A stretch of DNA of 64,000 bases from Paraescarpia echinospica (lineage: Eukaryota; Annelida; Polychaeta; Sabellida; Siboglinidae). The stretch is taken from the NCBI GenBank assembly GCA_020002185.1, contig CM034533.1, positions 44,396,880 through 44,460,879 on the forward strand, written 5' to 3'. Below, piece after piece: positions 24,801 to 37,300 of the stretch. The first letter of the stretch is position 1. Every line of letters begins with the position of its first letter. Both the position numbers and the translations under genes were made by a program. Under the pieces are notes generated by a model that saw only the letters and a program-made list of their open reading frames with translations, searched no databases and was not told the DNA's origin.

Positions 24801-27800
24801 TGCGAGTAGACCTCACCTGTTGAGGTCCCATATCTTGGCTGTGTTGTCCATAGAGCAAGTAGCGAGGAAGTCTCCACAAGAATGCCAGCTACATGCCCAC
24901 ACTGAAACACAGTTCCATAATTACTACACTACCCTAATGACTTTACATATTCTGACACCGAATATTTTCAAACACCCAAATTTTTTTCAAAATTTTTTAG
25001 TTTTGTGTACCTCTGTAAAATATTTATATTTTTGTTCCTATGTAATCGGCCATAGGAGATAGCTGTAATGAAGTCACAAAAGCCTGTTAGTACTAGGATG
25101 ATAAAACTGTGTTGACATGACGTCAAGACAAGTATTTGTACAGTATTTCGGAGAAGTGTGTGCATTGTACGTTTTTGGAAAGTTGACAATTTAATTATTT
25201 TTAAGAGTCCGAGTACATGTATACAAATAGTCGTCATGGTATCAACACAAACTCTAACTAACTTTACTAACTTGTACATTTTTGATTTTAAAGGGATGTT
25301 GACTGTTTCATTAGTAATTATGAGCAGGACATTCACTGAACCAGTAGTACTTAGTCCCAATTTGGTCAGGTGCATGGAATGAGCCAAATTCAAAGCAATA
25401 ACAGCCAGTAAGCTACAGGTGCCAATGGCGGCTGTTTACAAAGTGAATCTTCTGTTTACAATTTGAACATTTCGTGGGAGCAAGTTTCAAATAGTGAACA
25501 CTCTTTCGAGCTTATTATAGACAATTTGGCTGGCAGCCTTCATTGCATTTATTTTAGTATAGTATTAAGAATAATATGTATATAAATAAAAGAAATGGGG
25601 AACGCCCATCATACCTTGAAATTCGATACTTATTACAAAAAGAAAAAACGGTACGATAAATTCTTTAAACATGTAACTGTCCTGAATTTGTGGTTTACCA
25701 TTAAAATGAAACCAATCAGACATGTCTATTTACATCAACTGATACATGTATTTGTACAGTTAGCGTACCTGCGAGCGTGTGTTCGGTGAATGTATGCACA
25801 CATTCGGCCTTTGCAAAGTCCCATATTTTCACAGTGGTGTCACCACTGGTGGTCGCCAACTTTGTGCCACTGAAACGAGACATCACGTGTGTCATATTCT
25901 CTGGTGTGATACGTAGAAAGATTACTTCACAACAAACATGACAACAGTAAAAAAGTGGCATCCGGAATGCATGACTATACATTGCACATGGTTTATTTTC
26001 CAATGCTTTTAAGGACATAAACTCTTCATGAAATGTAATATTTTAATTAATTGTCATATCTTGAAAACACTTGTCACAGCTTGACCCAATTTTCAATGTA
26101 TTAAAATGATCAATCAATTTGCATAAATGTAGCCATGGTAACATGATAATTCTGCAAAATTTTGATGGGATGGTTTTCTGGAAAGTCCCATGGAAAAATG
26201 AATTCAAATATTTCCTTTTTTGTTATTTATGCTAATAAATAAAATATGTTGTGCAATAAAGTAGTAATATCTTTGGCATAGATATGTTTTTGATATTTTG
26301 TTTCTACATTTTACAAACGTAAGACAATATTATAAATTAATTTTCATCCAAAGTATTTATCCTTTTTATGCCAGACTACTTCATTGCATAATGTAATCCA
26401 TTATTTGTTGGAATAAGTAGTAAAAGGAGAGGCCACACACCGAAGAAACCTGCAACAAACATCACACAATGAGCAATTACATGGAACCCCCAGGGAAGAG
26501 AAGAAGAGGAAGGCCAAGAAACACCTGGAAGAGAGACACGGAAAGCGAAAGAAAGCAGATGGGAAAATGTGGAAAGAGATTGATAAAATGGCATAAAACC
26601 GACAACAGTGGAGGACCATGGTCAATGGCCTATGCTCCCAGCAAGCAAACAGGCCTAAGTAAGTAAGTACCGGTAAGTATAAATAGTAAAAATAGAAATA
26701 TTGTTGAAGACCTGGATTGGTGGAGAATTACCATCGAGAGGGCGGGATATGCTTCCCACCCCACTTGGGATCAGAGGGAAGAAGATGGAACTTACGAGGG
26801 ATGGAAGTCGCTGTCACACACCCAGTCTGTGTGTCCCTCTCCTGTCATGATAATCTCCCCTGAGGGAACGGCCCACATCTTCCAGGTACAGTCATCACTG
26901 GTGCTCGACAGGATCTGCTTCCGTGGGTGCAGAGCCACACTGAAGGAAACACGCAACGTGGTTGGATAAAATAGACTGTAGTCACTGCAGCAAAACTACA
27001 GCATCAGTGGATATTAGCTTTGTATATTTTTAAATATACTGTTTTATAATTTTTATATGGACACTGATTGATTGTCTGAAATGAAAACATTATTATGATT
27101 ATTTGAAAATGAGAGAAACATATTTTATATCTTCTTTCCTCACCCACATTACTTGCGACTCTGAAATAGTATTATTATATATACTGAATATGTAACGTAC
27201 ACTTAGTGTTATCATTAGCCTAACTTGGCTTGTGAAAGGCCTTGATTTACAAAATATAAGATAAAGACATGTGATTTGTTTAAAACAATCCTACACAATG
27301 TTTTTCTAAGAATATCCAAAGGGTTAGTTAGCTGGAATCGTTTCGTTAAGGTAGTGTACTCACAAGTAAAATCCATCATTAAACAGAATCCAATGACAAA
27401 TTTAAGAACCATTTTAAAACGCAAAAAAACTGCAGTATCACTAAGGATATTATTTCCATGGTACACCTGCGAAAGTGTCCTGGAAGCATATCCAGGTGTT
27501 AACAATTTTCACTATACAAGATCACTGCTAAGGATATCAAAGGGAAAAATCAGGCTTGTGAGTGCATAGGAATAAAATCTTTACTCTTGCACATTAAAAA
27601 TGGCAGTTCCATAACCTTTAAAATACAGTCATTTGTATAATAATACGACTGACATCATCATCGTTTAAAATACTACATGTCTTAAAACCATCTCTGATTT
27701 CTAACATTTCGTAATACAGCTGTAATATTGAAACGGTGCCCAGGTGACCAGTGTCCAGTCTCACCTGCTGACCGCATGGGAATGGGCCTGGTAGGTGAAT

Positions 27801-30800
27801 GACAGGTGAAACCCGCCTGTCCTGGTCAGGTGACCGGATGGCACACGGGTCTGGGCAAGGTACGGGTTGACTCCGTTGTCAATCGGGAAGATTGAATCCT
27901 ACAAACACATCAGATCATTAAAGAGAAGGGAGAACAATGTTTTCATAGGTTAATTAAATTACTGTTTTATGATATGATCAAACCTCACATTACAGTCAGG
28001 ATTTCCGCCAGAAAAAAAAAAATTTGGGTACGGAGTTAGTAAATTGTGAGACCGCTGAACTGGCAGGCTAAGCCTGCCATAGGCGCCCTGATGGACGGGG
28101 GTGTGGACAAAATTGGATTTCTAGATGCTCGGAGAAGTGATTTCCCGGCATTTGGAGTCGGAAATCCCGCCCGGCTCATGGTGATCATTTCCATGTTTCG
28201 TAGGAGATTGAATAATAAATGTAACAGTCAGCAGGAAAATTGTAAACTGTAGTATATTATCTTGTTGCGTTATTTTTCTTCACCAAGAAACAATGAATAC
28301 TCGAAAACATCGTGAAAAATGTACAGCCATGATAGCACGCCATATTTTTTACACTAAGCCTACCAATATACAGGTACGCCATGTTCTATCCTGAGGTGAA
28401 GGCTTCAATCCCGCAGTGAATACCATGTTTAGCCAATCACAGATTAGCTAGCATAAACGTGTTGGCAAGGGCTCATTCTTCACCTTTAAAAATGTCATCA
28501 AGTATGAGTTTCATTGCAGAGAATATTAAACAAAATTAAAAAATCTGGATTTAATTTGGGTACGTATTTGTACCTTAGAGTTATTTTTGGGTACGTAATT
28601 TTACACTTTAACCCTTCTGGCAGAAACACTGACGGTCACCTCTGTAATACAACCACCTCACATTACGGTCCCCTCTGTAATACAACCACCTCACATTACG
28701 GTCCCCTCTGTAATACAACCACCTCACATTACGGTCCCCTCTGTAATACAACCACCTCACACTTAAGGTCACCATAGGATAGAAGATCAGTAAGATGGGT
28801 ATTATTGTTAAATCACAAAATTGAGAAATGAAGTTTTGTACCGCAATGGATTCCACAGATCATAACGTTTACAATGATACCTCATTTGTTGAAATATCTT
28901 TGGTAGTTTTTTATTTATTGCTAAAATTTAAGCGACCTTTAAAAACTACGCCTTGAGAAATGAAGTCATCTTGATTCATACTGTCTATTGATGTTTTATT
29001 TATTGGTTTGTAAATGCATATATTTGATTAGTTTTGGATAATTTGTTGAAGAAAATCAACTGGACTTTGAAAGATGACATTATAAGATATACATCTATGT
29101 AAAAATAACAAAATTTATTGGACATGACCCAGACAGACATTTTGGGCCTGAGGGACTACAGATGCGATTTACTGAGGTGAATCCCATATAATGCTGTATC
29201 CAATCCTTAGGACTGATCAATACACTTTACACCTTGGCATCATTTCACTCATCTCTCATACAAAGGTCAGAAAACAGTCACAAAAGAATGAACAAATAAT
29301 CATGTAGATTACCTTCATTGCTAGGTTGTTTAGGTCAAGTCTAAAATAGCAAGAGAATCCACTTACATTAGGGTGGCGTGGTTGTGCTTCCTCAGTCATG
29401 TCCTTTCCTTCCCATTTCTCCCTGGCCTCAGCCATCCTGCGCTGGGTGGGTCCACGTCCAAACTTATCCACCGGCACCCTGGCCCCTACTCGACAGGCAT
29501 GCAGGTTTGCCTCTGTGGGGACAGAAACAGGTACAACATATAAACAAGTATGACTAGAGTGATTACTGGTGATACACTGTTTAGAACAGGAACAACATGC
29601 AACCGATTGCAGTGATTACTGGTGATACAATGTTTAGAACAGGAACAACATGCAACCGATTGCAGTGATTACTGGTGATACACTGTTTAGAACAGGAACA
29701 ACATGCAACCGATTGCAGTGATTACTGGTGATACAATGTTTAGAACAGGAACAACATGCAACCGATTGCAGTGATTACTGGTGATACAATGTTTAGAACA
29801 GGAACAACATGCAACCGATTGCAGTAATTACTGGTGATACAATGTTTAGAACAGGAACAACATGCAACCGATTGCAGTGATTACTGGTGATACAGTGTTT
29901 ATAACAGGAACAACATGCAACCGATTGCAGTGATTACTGGTGATACAGTGTTTAGAACAGGAACAACATGCAACCGACTGCAGTGATTACTGGTGATACA
30001 CTGTTTAGAACAGGAACAACATGCAACCGATTGCAGTGATTACTGGTGATACAATGTTTAGAACAGGAACAACATGCAACTGATTGCAGTGATTACTGGT
30101 GATACAGTGTTTAGAACAGGAACAACATGCAACTGATTGCAGTGATTACTGGTGATACAGTGTTTAGAACAGGAACAACATGCAACTGATTGCAGTGATT
30201 ACTGGTGATAGTGTTTAGAACAGGAACAACATGCAACCAGGGGTGATCGCAGTTATTACTGGTGATATGATGTTTATATATAAAATATTATTAGACATTA
30301 TTCACCTCATAAGAATGAGATTTCCGTTTCCGGACATTTCGGCTAAGTGTAAGGTAAATAACGTTTAATGAAACAAGCCAAGAAACCAGAATTTCTATAC
30401 ATTCGAGATTGTATGTGCATGCGTGTGTGTGCGTGTGTGTGTGCGTGCGTGTATGTGTCTGTGTGCGTGTTAGTGCATAAATTTATTATTTCTGAAACTG
30501 ATTTACTTACTTGCATGACATTTAACAAATTATAATGTGTGCTTACATACATGCATGTGTGGTGAGTGGGCGGATGCACATGAGAGTGCATGCATACATG
30601 AGAATGTAGTGGCACAACATTGTTATTTACCCATCTGAACAATACTCAAATGTTATGAAAATTGTAGTATATTTCCATTCACGTGATCCAATTGTTGTGC
30701 AGTTATCCCAAGAATGAAAGAAAATGACAACACCTTTTCTAGAAATAAACTGTACGTGTAATCTCTTCAAAGTCATGCACTTGTAAAACAAATATATTTC

Positions 30801-31364
30801 ACTAAAATAACGTTATTACAAAATTTTGAATCAAAATTTTTATTTTGTGAACATAATAGTGCTATGCTGGTCACCTTTATGAGTACATACACACTGGGTC
30901 AATTGTTCACAGTTACCATGACAACACTCACCGTATTCAAATGCAAAGTCCCCGCACAATCACAAACCAAACAAAAGCAAACTATTAAACTAAATTCTAC
31001 ACATTGACATACAAGCAATTTAAGAAAATTAAAACCTCTTTGTTGTTGCCTAATTTTTTATTTCTCATATCTCACCCAACTGTGTTTATGTTGAAATACA
31101 TGGAAACGATTAAACACGTAGAGTGGTGATGCAACTTCATGAAAATTATAAGTGTCCACTAGAGATGTAATTATGTCACTTCATTTAGTGCGAAATGCAC
31201 TTAATTTTAATAAGAATGTAGAAATCATATCAACTGGAGTATGCTATTAAATTTAATAAAACAAGATCATCATCCATTATTTTGATATATAGTATATTAT
31301 GCATACTAATATAAATAGATAAGTTTACACACACACCACACACACCACACACACACCACACACA

Positions 31365-31395
<31 letters not shown>

Positions 31396-34300
31396 CCACA
31401 CACCACACACACCACACACACACACACCCACACACACACACACACACCACACACACCACACACACACCACACACACACACACACACACACCACACACACC
31501 ACACACACACACACACCACACACACACACCCACACACACACCACACACACACCACACACACACACCACACACACACACCACACACACACACCACACACAC
31601 ACACCACACACACCCACACACACACACGTAAATACATTGTATCCCTCACAAGATACCAAATGATTTGTCTTTACTATAAAGCTTACATCAGGGGTAACCA
31701 ATCACACAATACTATGACATCATACACCAGAAAGTACCAACCTGCTTACATCTCCCAACTAAACAATGAAAGTCACATCAGAAACACTGAGATTAAAAAA
31801 CAGAACATTTAAGCAAACAGCCGTCCATTCACGACCCAACCTACCTGGCACAAAAAAATGTCCCCCATTCTGGTCTAGGTTCCTCAGTGTGCTCTTGAGC
31901 CCATGGACCTGTCCCACTGCTCGGTCCCGCTCCAGTCGAGTCAGCATCTTCTCCTTCATTGCAGTCTCGTAGCGTTGCTTCAACTGTTGCAGGGTCGGCT
32001 CATAGTCTGCGTAGTGGTCCTTTAGTCTGAAATGTCAGTTCTTATATAGTACTGTAGCTTTATCTAGAGACATAGCCATCCATCCATCCATCTGACCGTC
32101 CTTCAGTCCATCCATTCACCCACCCATCCACCTGCCCATCCAGCCATCCATCTGCCCATCCACCTGCCCACCAATCCATCCATCCACCCATCCATCCATC
32201 CACCAATCCATCCATCCACCCATCCATACATCTGCCCATCCATCCATCTGCCCATCCATCCACCCACCCATCCATCTGCCCACCCACCCATCCATCTGCC
32301 CATCCATCCACCCACCCATCCATCTGCCCATCCATCCATCCATCTGCCCATCCATCCATCCATCCATCCATCCACCCACCCATCCATCCATCCACCATCC
32401 GTCCACCCATTCAAGTTAATTAAACCCTTCTTTACCATGTAGCATACTTTGAAGAGACCATCGTGGTAACAATGGCTAGTATGGTAGATACACACACTAC
32501 AACATACACCAACACACAATGCCAGAAATGTGTGCTAAAAATAGTTCAATTCCAGCAGCAGATCATAAATCTGACTGCGGAATAAAAGTGTGACTGTTTC
32601 TCATACTAATTCATAATCCAGTCATCATGCAGTACCACAACCATTTCACAGCCAAAAAATAATGTTTGCATGCAATGTCGCACTTACTTCTTGACTTCTG
32701 CAATGAGACGCGCCTTCTCTTGTACGACGCGTTTGTGATGCATGCGATGGTAGTCCCGCTCCTTCCGCAGCTTCATGTAAGCCTCCTTCGCCTTCCTACA
32801 ACCCAGACAACAGGGTGCTTCTATATTATAAAACAATATGGTTGTCTGTCAGTCTGTGGACCCATATCTCCATTAGATTTGCATGCATGAGGCTGACATT
32901 TTTCATGTGATCTAGTGGGTCAACTGGGCTGGTTTGTAGATTCACATTTTTTGTCTGGGGGGTAGGGATCTTGGGGTCAACTCTTATCTCCAGTTTTGTA
33001 TGTATGGGCTGAAATTTTGTGTAGATTTAGATTTTAAAAATGGTCTAGGGGTAGGGATCTTGGGGTCATATACATACAACTGTCTTTTTCCCAGGCAACA
33101 CCAAGTGATATGACTAGTTATTACTAACTTGTTAAGTTAATTCAGCACTGCAAGGCAAGAAATGACACATACTGCATTTGCTGTATATATTCAAACACCT
33201 AAAAATAAATCAGTTCTCAGCTGTCTGAAAACATACTGTGCAAATGAAAGATGTTGTTGGCGTGCATAAACATACAGTCACTATGTACTGTATGTATTCG
33301 AAGACAACAATTATAGGTGTCCAAACGAACAGTACAGAAAAAAACTTTTAGGAAGTCAGAAAACATACTGTGTCCAAATACATAGTCATTACCGTATGAA
33401 CCCGTCAGACCTCAGCCATGTTTTGTAAAGTTCCTGTTCTGTCACTTATTTTATAAGGAACATCAAAATTTGAGGTTCATACATTCACACATAATTTCTA
33501 ATGTGTTTTCTAAATTATCCACTGTGCCATCACAGTATATGACATTTTGTGGTTGTTTTGGGCTGGGTTTGGCCGACTTGAGGTCTAAAGGGTTAACATT
33601 TTATAGTTAAAGCCGCCTCTAGATCAAAGAGATTATTCAATTCTTTATTTCCAACTGAACAAAGAATAAAGTAGATGTATACAACATATGTATATATGAT
33701 TAATTTCAAAAGGTCAAATGGAAAAGGATTGCTTATTAAAACTTTCTCCTAACTTCAATACAACACGTGTATATTATAAATATTAAATACAAATAACCCA
33801 GGCAAGTGCAATTTCTCTGTAGCTGCACCCAAAAAGTATAATTCTTCCCTTCCAAAATCATACACAAATACAAAACTCTAAACCTTCACGAAACTGCAAG
33901 AATTTTTTTTATATATTTTTCAAAATTTCATTTTTCATTCTAAATCATCCGTGGTCAATCATCCACTGCTGACAACTTTTGCAACTCTGTTCATGACAAG
34001 ACACGTAAAGAGTTTCTGACATGTTGCAACCCTGAGCTTGGGTTCCTAAGGATGTACTCATTTTAGAAGTTTTACTATTATCGTTACTAACAGTGTTGCT
34101 TCCTTGTACTTGTTCATTTCGCGTCGTAAGTTCTTCAGTTCGTGTGCCATCTGGTAGTTCTTGGTGTAGATGTCTGGGACGACTCCAATCTGTTCCTCCG
34201 GCAGCAAACCCTGCTGCTGCATCTCATACCTGCAGCAAATGACAGTTGGGCATCTTCCGAGCCTTCGAACGCTTTGTTTCGTGCAATCAGGCGTCAAGAT

Positions 34301-37300
34301 ATACAATGAAATAACTGCTAGTTAAGGGACGATCTCTCATGTTCGCAAAGTCAAAAAACATTATGCTCCCCCACCAATACATGGTACAGGAGTAGTGATT
34401 TTTACGATCCAACAATGCTATGAGCATCAATTTGCATTAACAAATGTTTCATTTGATATGTGGTGTCATTGTAGTAATTTTGTTTTCCTGTGATATGAGG
34501 GGCCGCCCAACAGAGTGTGTTTGGCTAAATTTTTATTCAAGTCCTATGACTAATTTCGAACTGACATGGTCATAATTGTATAATTTCATTAAAACAAAAT
34601 AAAAAAATGTATAAACAAACAAATCATTGTGAATACTTAGTAGGTTTAGTGTTCTGTGAAATTAATCTGAAACGTGAGGAGCAAAAAAATTATCCGAGGT
34701 CACAGAACCCTACCATTCAGTCTGAAAGGTGTCGAGACATTTGCTCATGCCCATTGTCACGAGGAAGTTACGAACAAAATCATCGACAACTTCCGGGCGA
34801 GTCGTTACACTGGTCTTGAGTTGAGTCTCTCGCCTGAGCTAGAAACAACAGCAAAGTTTTATGTATTGATTTCCATGCAAGTTAAAATAAAAGGACAAGT
34901 TCTAAAGCGATAATAAAGATACAAGTAATTATTAGTAATGACAACAGTTAGTTGTGTATGCAGGGTTGTCCCGGAGTTAAGGTGGCCGTTTAATAGGAAC
35001 TTATACCCCTTTCAACTAGCAATTTTAAACCGACGTGAAGCCAGTTTCGAACCCATAGAGCGTTCACACTGCAAAATATAAACAGGACCAGTGATTTAAA
35101 CCACATGGACATCATGTGCGCTAACGACATCCAAGATAAGGCGACAAATCATGGAGCGACTTGGTCAACTGGTCAAGCTGTTCCTTGACATCTGGGGAGA
35201 GAGGAGATCTAGCACCAACCAGTTGGTTGATTCGATGTCGAACAGCCATATATTTGACCAAATCGTCAGCTGAAGCCTATTGATTATCAATGGCGCAGTC
35301 AGGGTATGACTGGATTGCGTCCGTGCCATGTCAAAATCAGTATATGAGGACGGCGGTGACGGGGTGCCACTCTCTGAAAGCTTCACACTTTTTTTCTAAC
35401 CAACAGATATGCAGTCACACTAATGTGATAAACTTGTAATAGTACTTTCTTCGATAAGTGCATCCATCTTGGATCAAAGCTATTTTGCACCGTATGTGGC
35501 AGATGCGAACATCAATTGACCTAATTAATACCACACCCACTTGCTAATGTGCGATGCGTTGCGATCATTAACCGAAACAATAGTTGATGGGGCTCTACTC
35601 TGTGAACGCAATGGGATTTTTGAACCAGGTTAGTTAATGCGCATGGAAGCGGATTAACTAAACCGACTCGAAGCATGTATGTAGTGTAAACAGGATGTTA
35701 TATCATATCTTAAAAATTACTCTTTTAACCTGACCAACTTTACAGTGTATCACGTTTATCTGAAAAATATCAATCATGACATAATTTGCTTGACCATAGC
35801 CATGGAAACCAGATATAATCTTACAAATGGAAAATATATCAATTATTATTACCATAAAAAAGCCAAATTGGCAGGGAACACATTTATTCTAGCAATAAGA
35901 CCAACAAATAAATAACTAAATCAATCAGGAATAGACATTATACCTTATCTTACATTATTTTGAGTGATGGACTACACAGCAGAATGTTATAGACAGATGA
36001 ATGCATTTGGTTTGAGAATATGGTCTTTGGTGACCAGAATGACATACAGAAGCTGCTGCATCCTCAGTTGACTTGCGGATGGTCCTCACAACACTATCCA
36101 AACTCTCCTCAATATCTGCAAAATAGGAAACAGGATTTGGTATGTGAAACTGCCATATTGACAGCGGTATAGAAGGTCAAAGGGACCATTATTTTAACAA
36201 CTCATCTTAACTATGATAGTGACCCTAACTTAAATAAATATTTCTTTTAAATATCTACAATTGTTTTACACTAAAAACAGACTTTGATGCACACATCTAT
36301 AGTTCCAAATGGCCAGTTTTAAGTTTCTGGATATTTTCATATGTTTGCCCCAAATCCAGCCAGTTTTTACTAACTCATGCAGTTACAGGCATACTATTGT
36401 TCACAGTGCTTATCATATCTTCTACAATTGCAAAGTTATGTAAATCTACATCAAATGTCCTCATACAAGCACGCATTACACAGCACTGTTTTTCATGAAG
36501 GCCAAGCAGTACACATTCGATCTATCAATTTTGCTACGGTAGTGGCTAGTGCCTAAACACAATTTTTAACAGCATATGTTTAATGGTATATATTTTTGCC
36601 AAATATTGTTGCATTTACTTGGATTTTTAAAAATAATGCAGGGGTAGAACTACCCACTAGTCCGCTAGTCCGTACACTAGTAAAGATTACGGCGGACTAG
36701 TAAATCCGCCTACCAACTAGTCCGGCTGTCTAGTAAAAATCAGCATGTTGCATGATGCCACCATCCGTACCATTGACAAACTAATTCTTTACGTAATGAG
36801 GCGACAGTGAAAAGTGAAACAGTGCTGTTGATTGACTGTTGTGTGACATCGAATTCTGAAATGACAGTTTTGTTTGGTTTAGCGTATCTGGTAGAGGGGT
36901 AGGGCTAATGAGTGCAATTGGTGGTCATTTTCAAATGCACGGTTTTCGAATACGGTTTACATCTACATTGCTTTATTAGTCTACGTTTATGCACGATGTA
37001 TCATTACTTGACTGGGGTTGCAAAACCAGCAGAAAAACGCAAGCTGGAAAAACACTGCAACTGCCCACCGAGCCATTCAAGTGCTGAAAACGGCCACCAT
37101 GGACCATCTGACGCATTTGTTGCAATTTAAATTTGTGTTGTTTTGATATTTTCAGGACTAGTAAACCTTTTGGCGGACTAGTAAACTTTTGTCTTTACTA
37201 GTCCTGCTGTCCAGTAAAATAAATGCTGAAGTTCTACCCCTGTAATGGCTCCCTTGACCTTCAGGGTTTCTGATCAGTGGCTATGATGTTGTAGAAAGAA

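Noticed and set aside
29540..30270. CRISPR array
   Set aside because: The 53-bp units are contiguous and lack unique spacers; eukaryotic minisatellite. The same applies to the 31-, 33-, 39- and 51-bp arrays.
31230..31701. Cys-Val-Trp-rich ORFs to 139 aa on - strand
   Set aside because: Generated by the CA microsatellite in a SPAG16 intron.
32060..32519. Trp-Met-Asp-Gly-rich ORFs
   Set aside because: Frames of the CCAT tetranucleotide repeat.
36912..37130. 72-aa ORF inside the MITE as transposase
   Set aside because: No transposase motif; too short.
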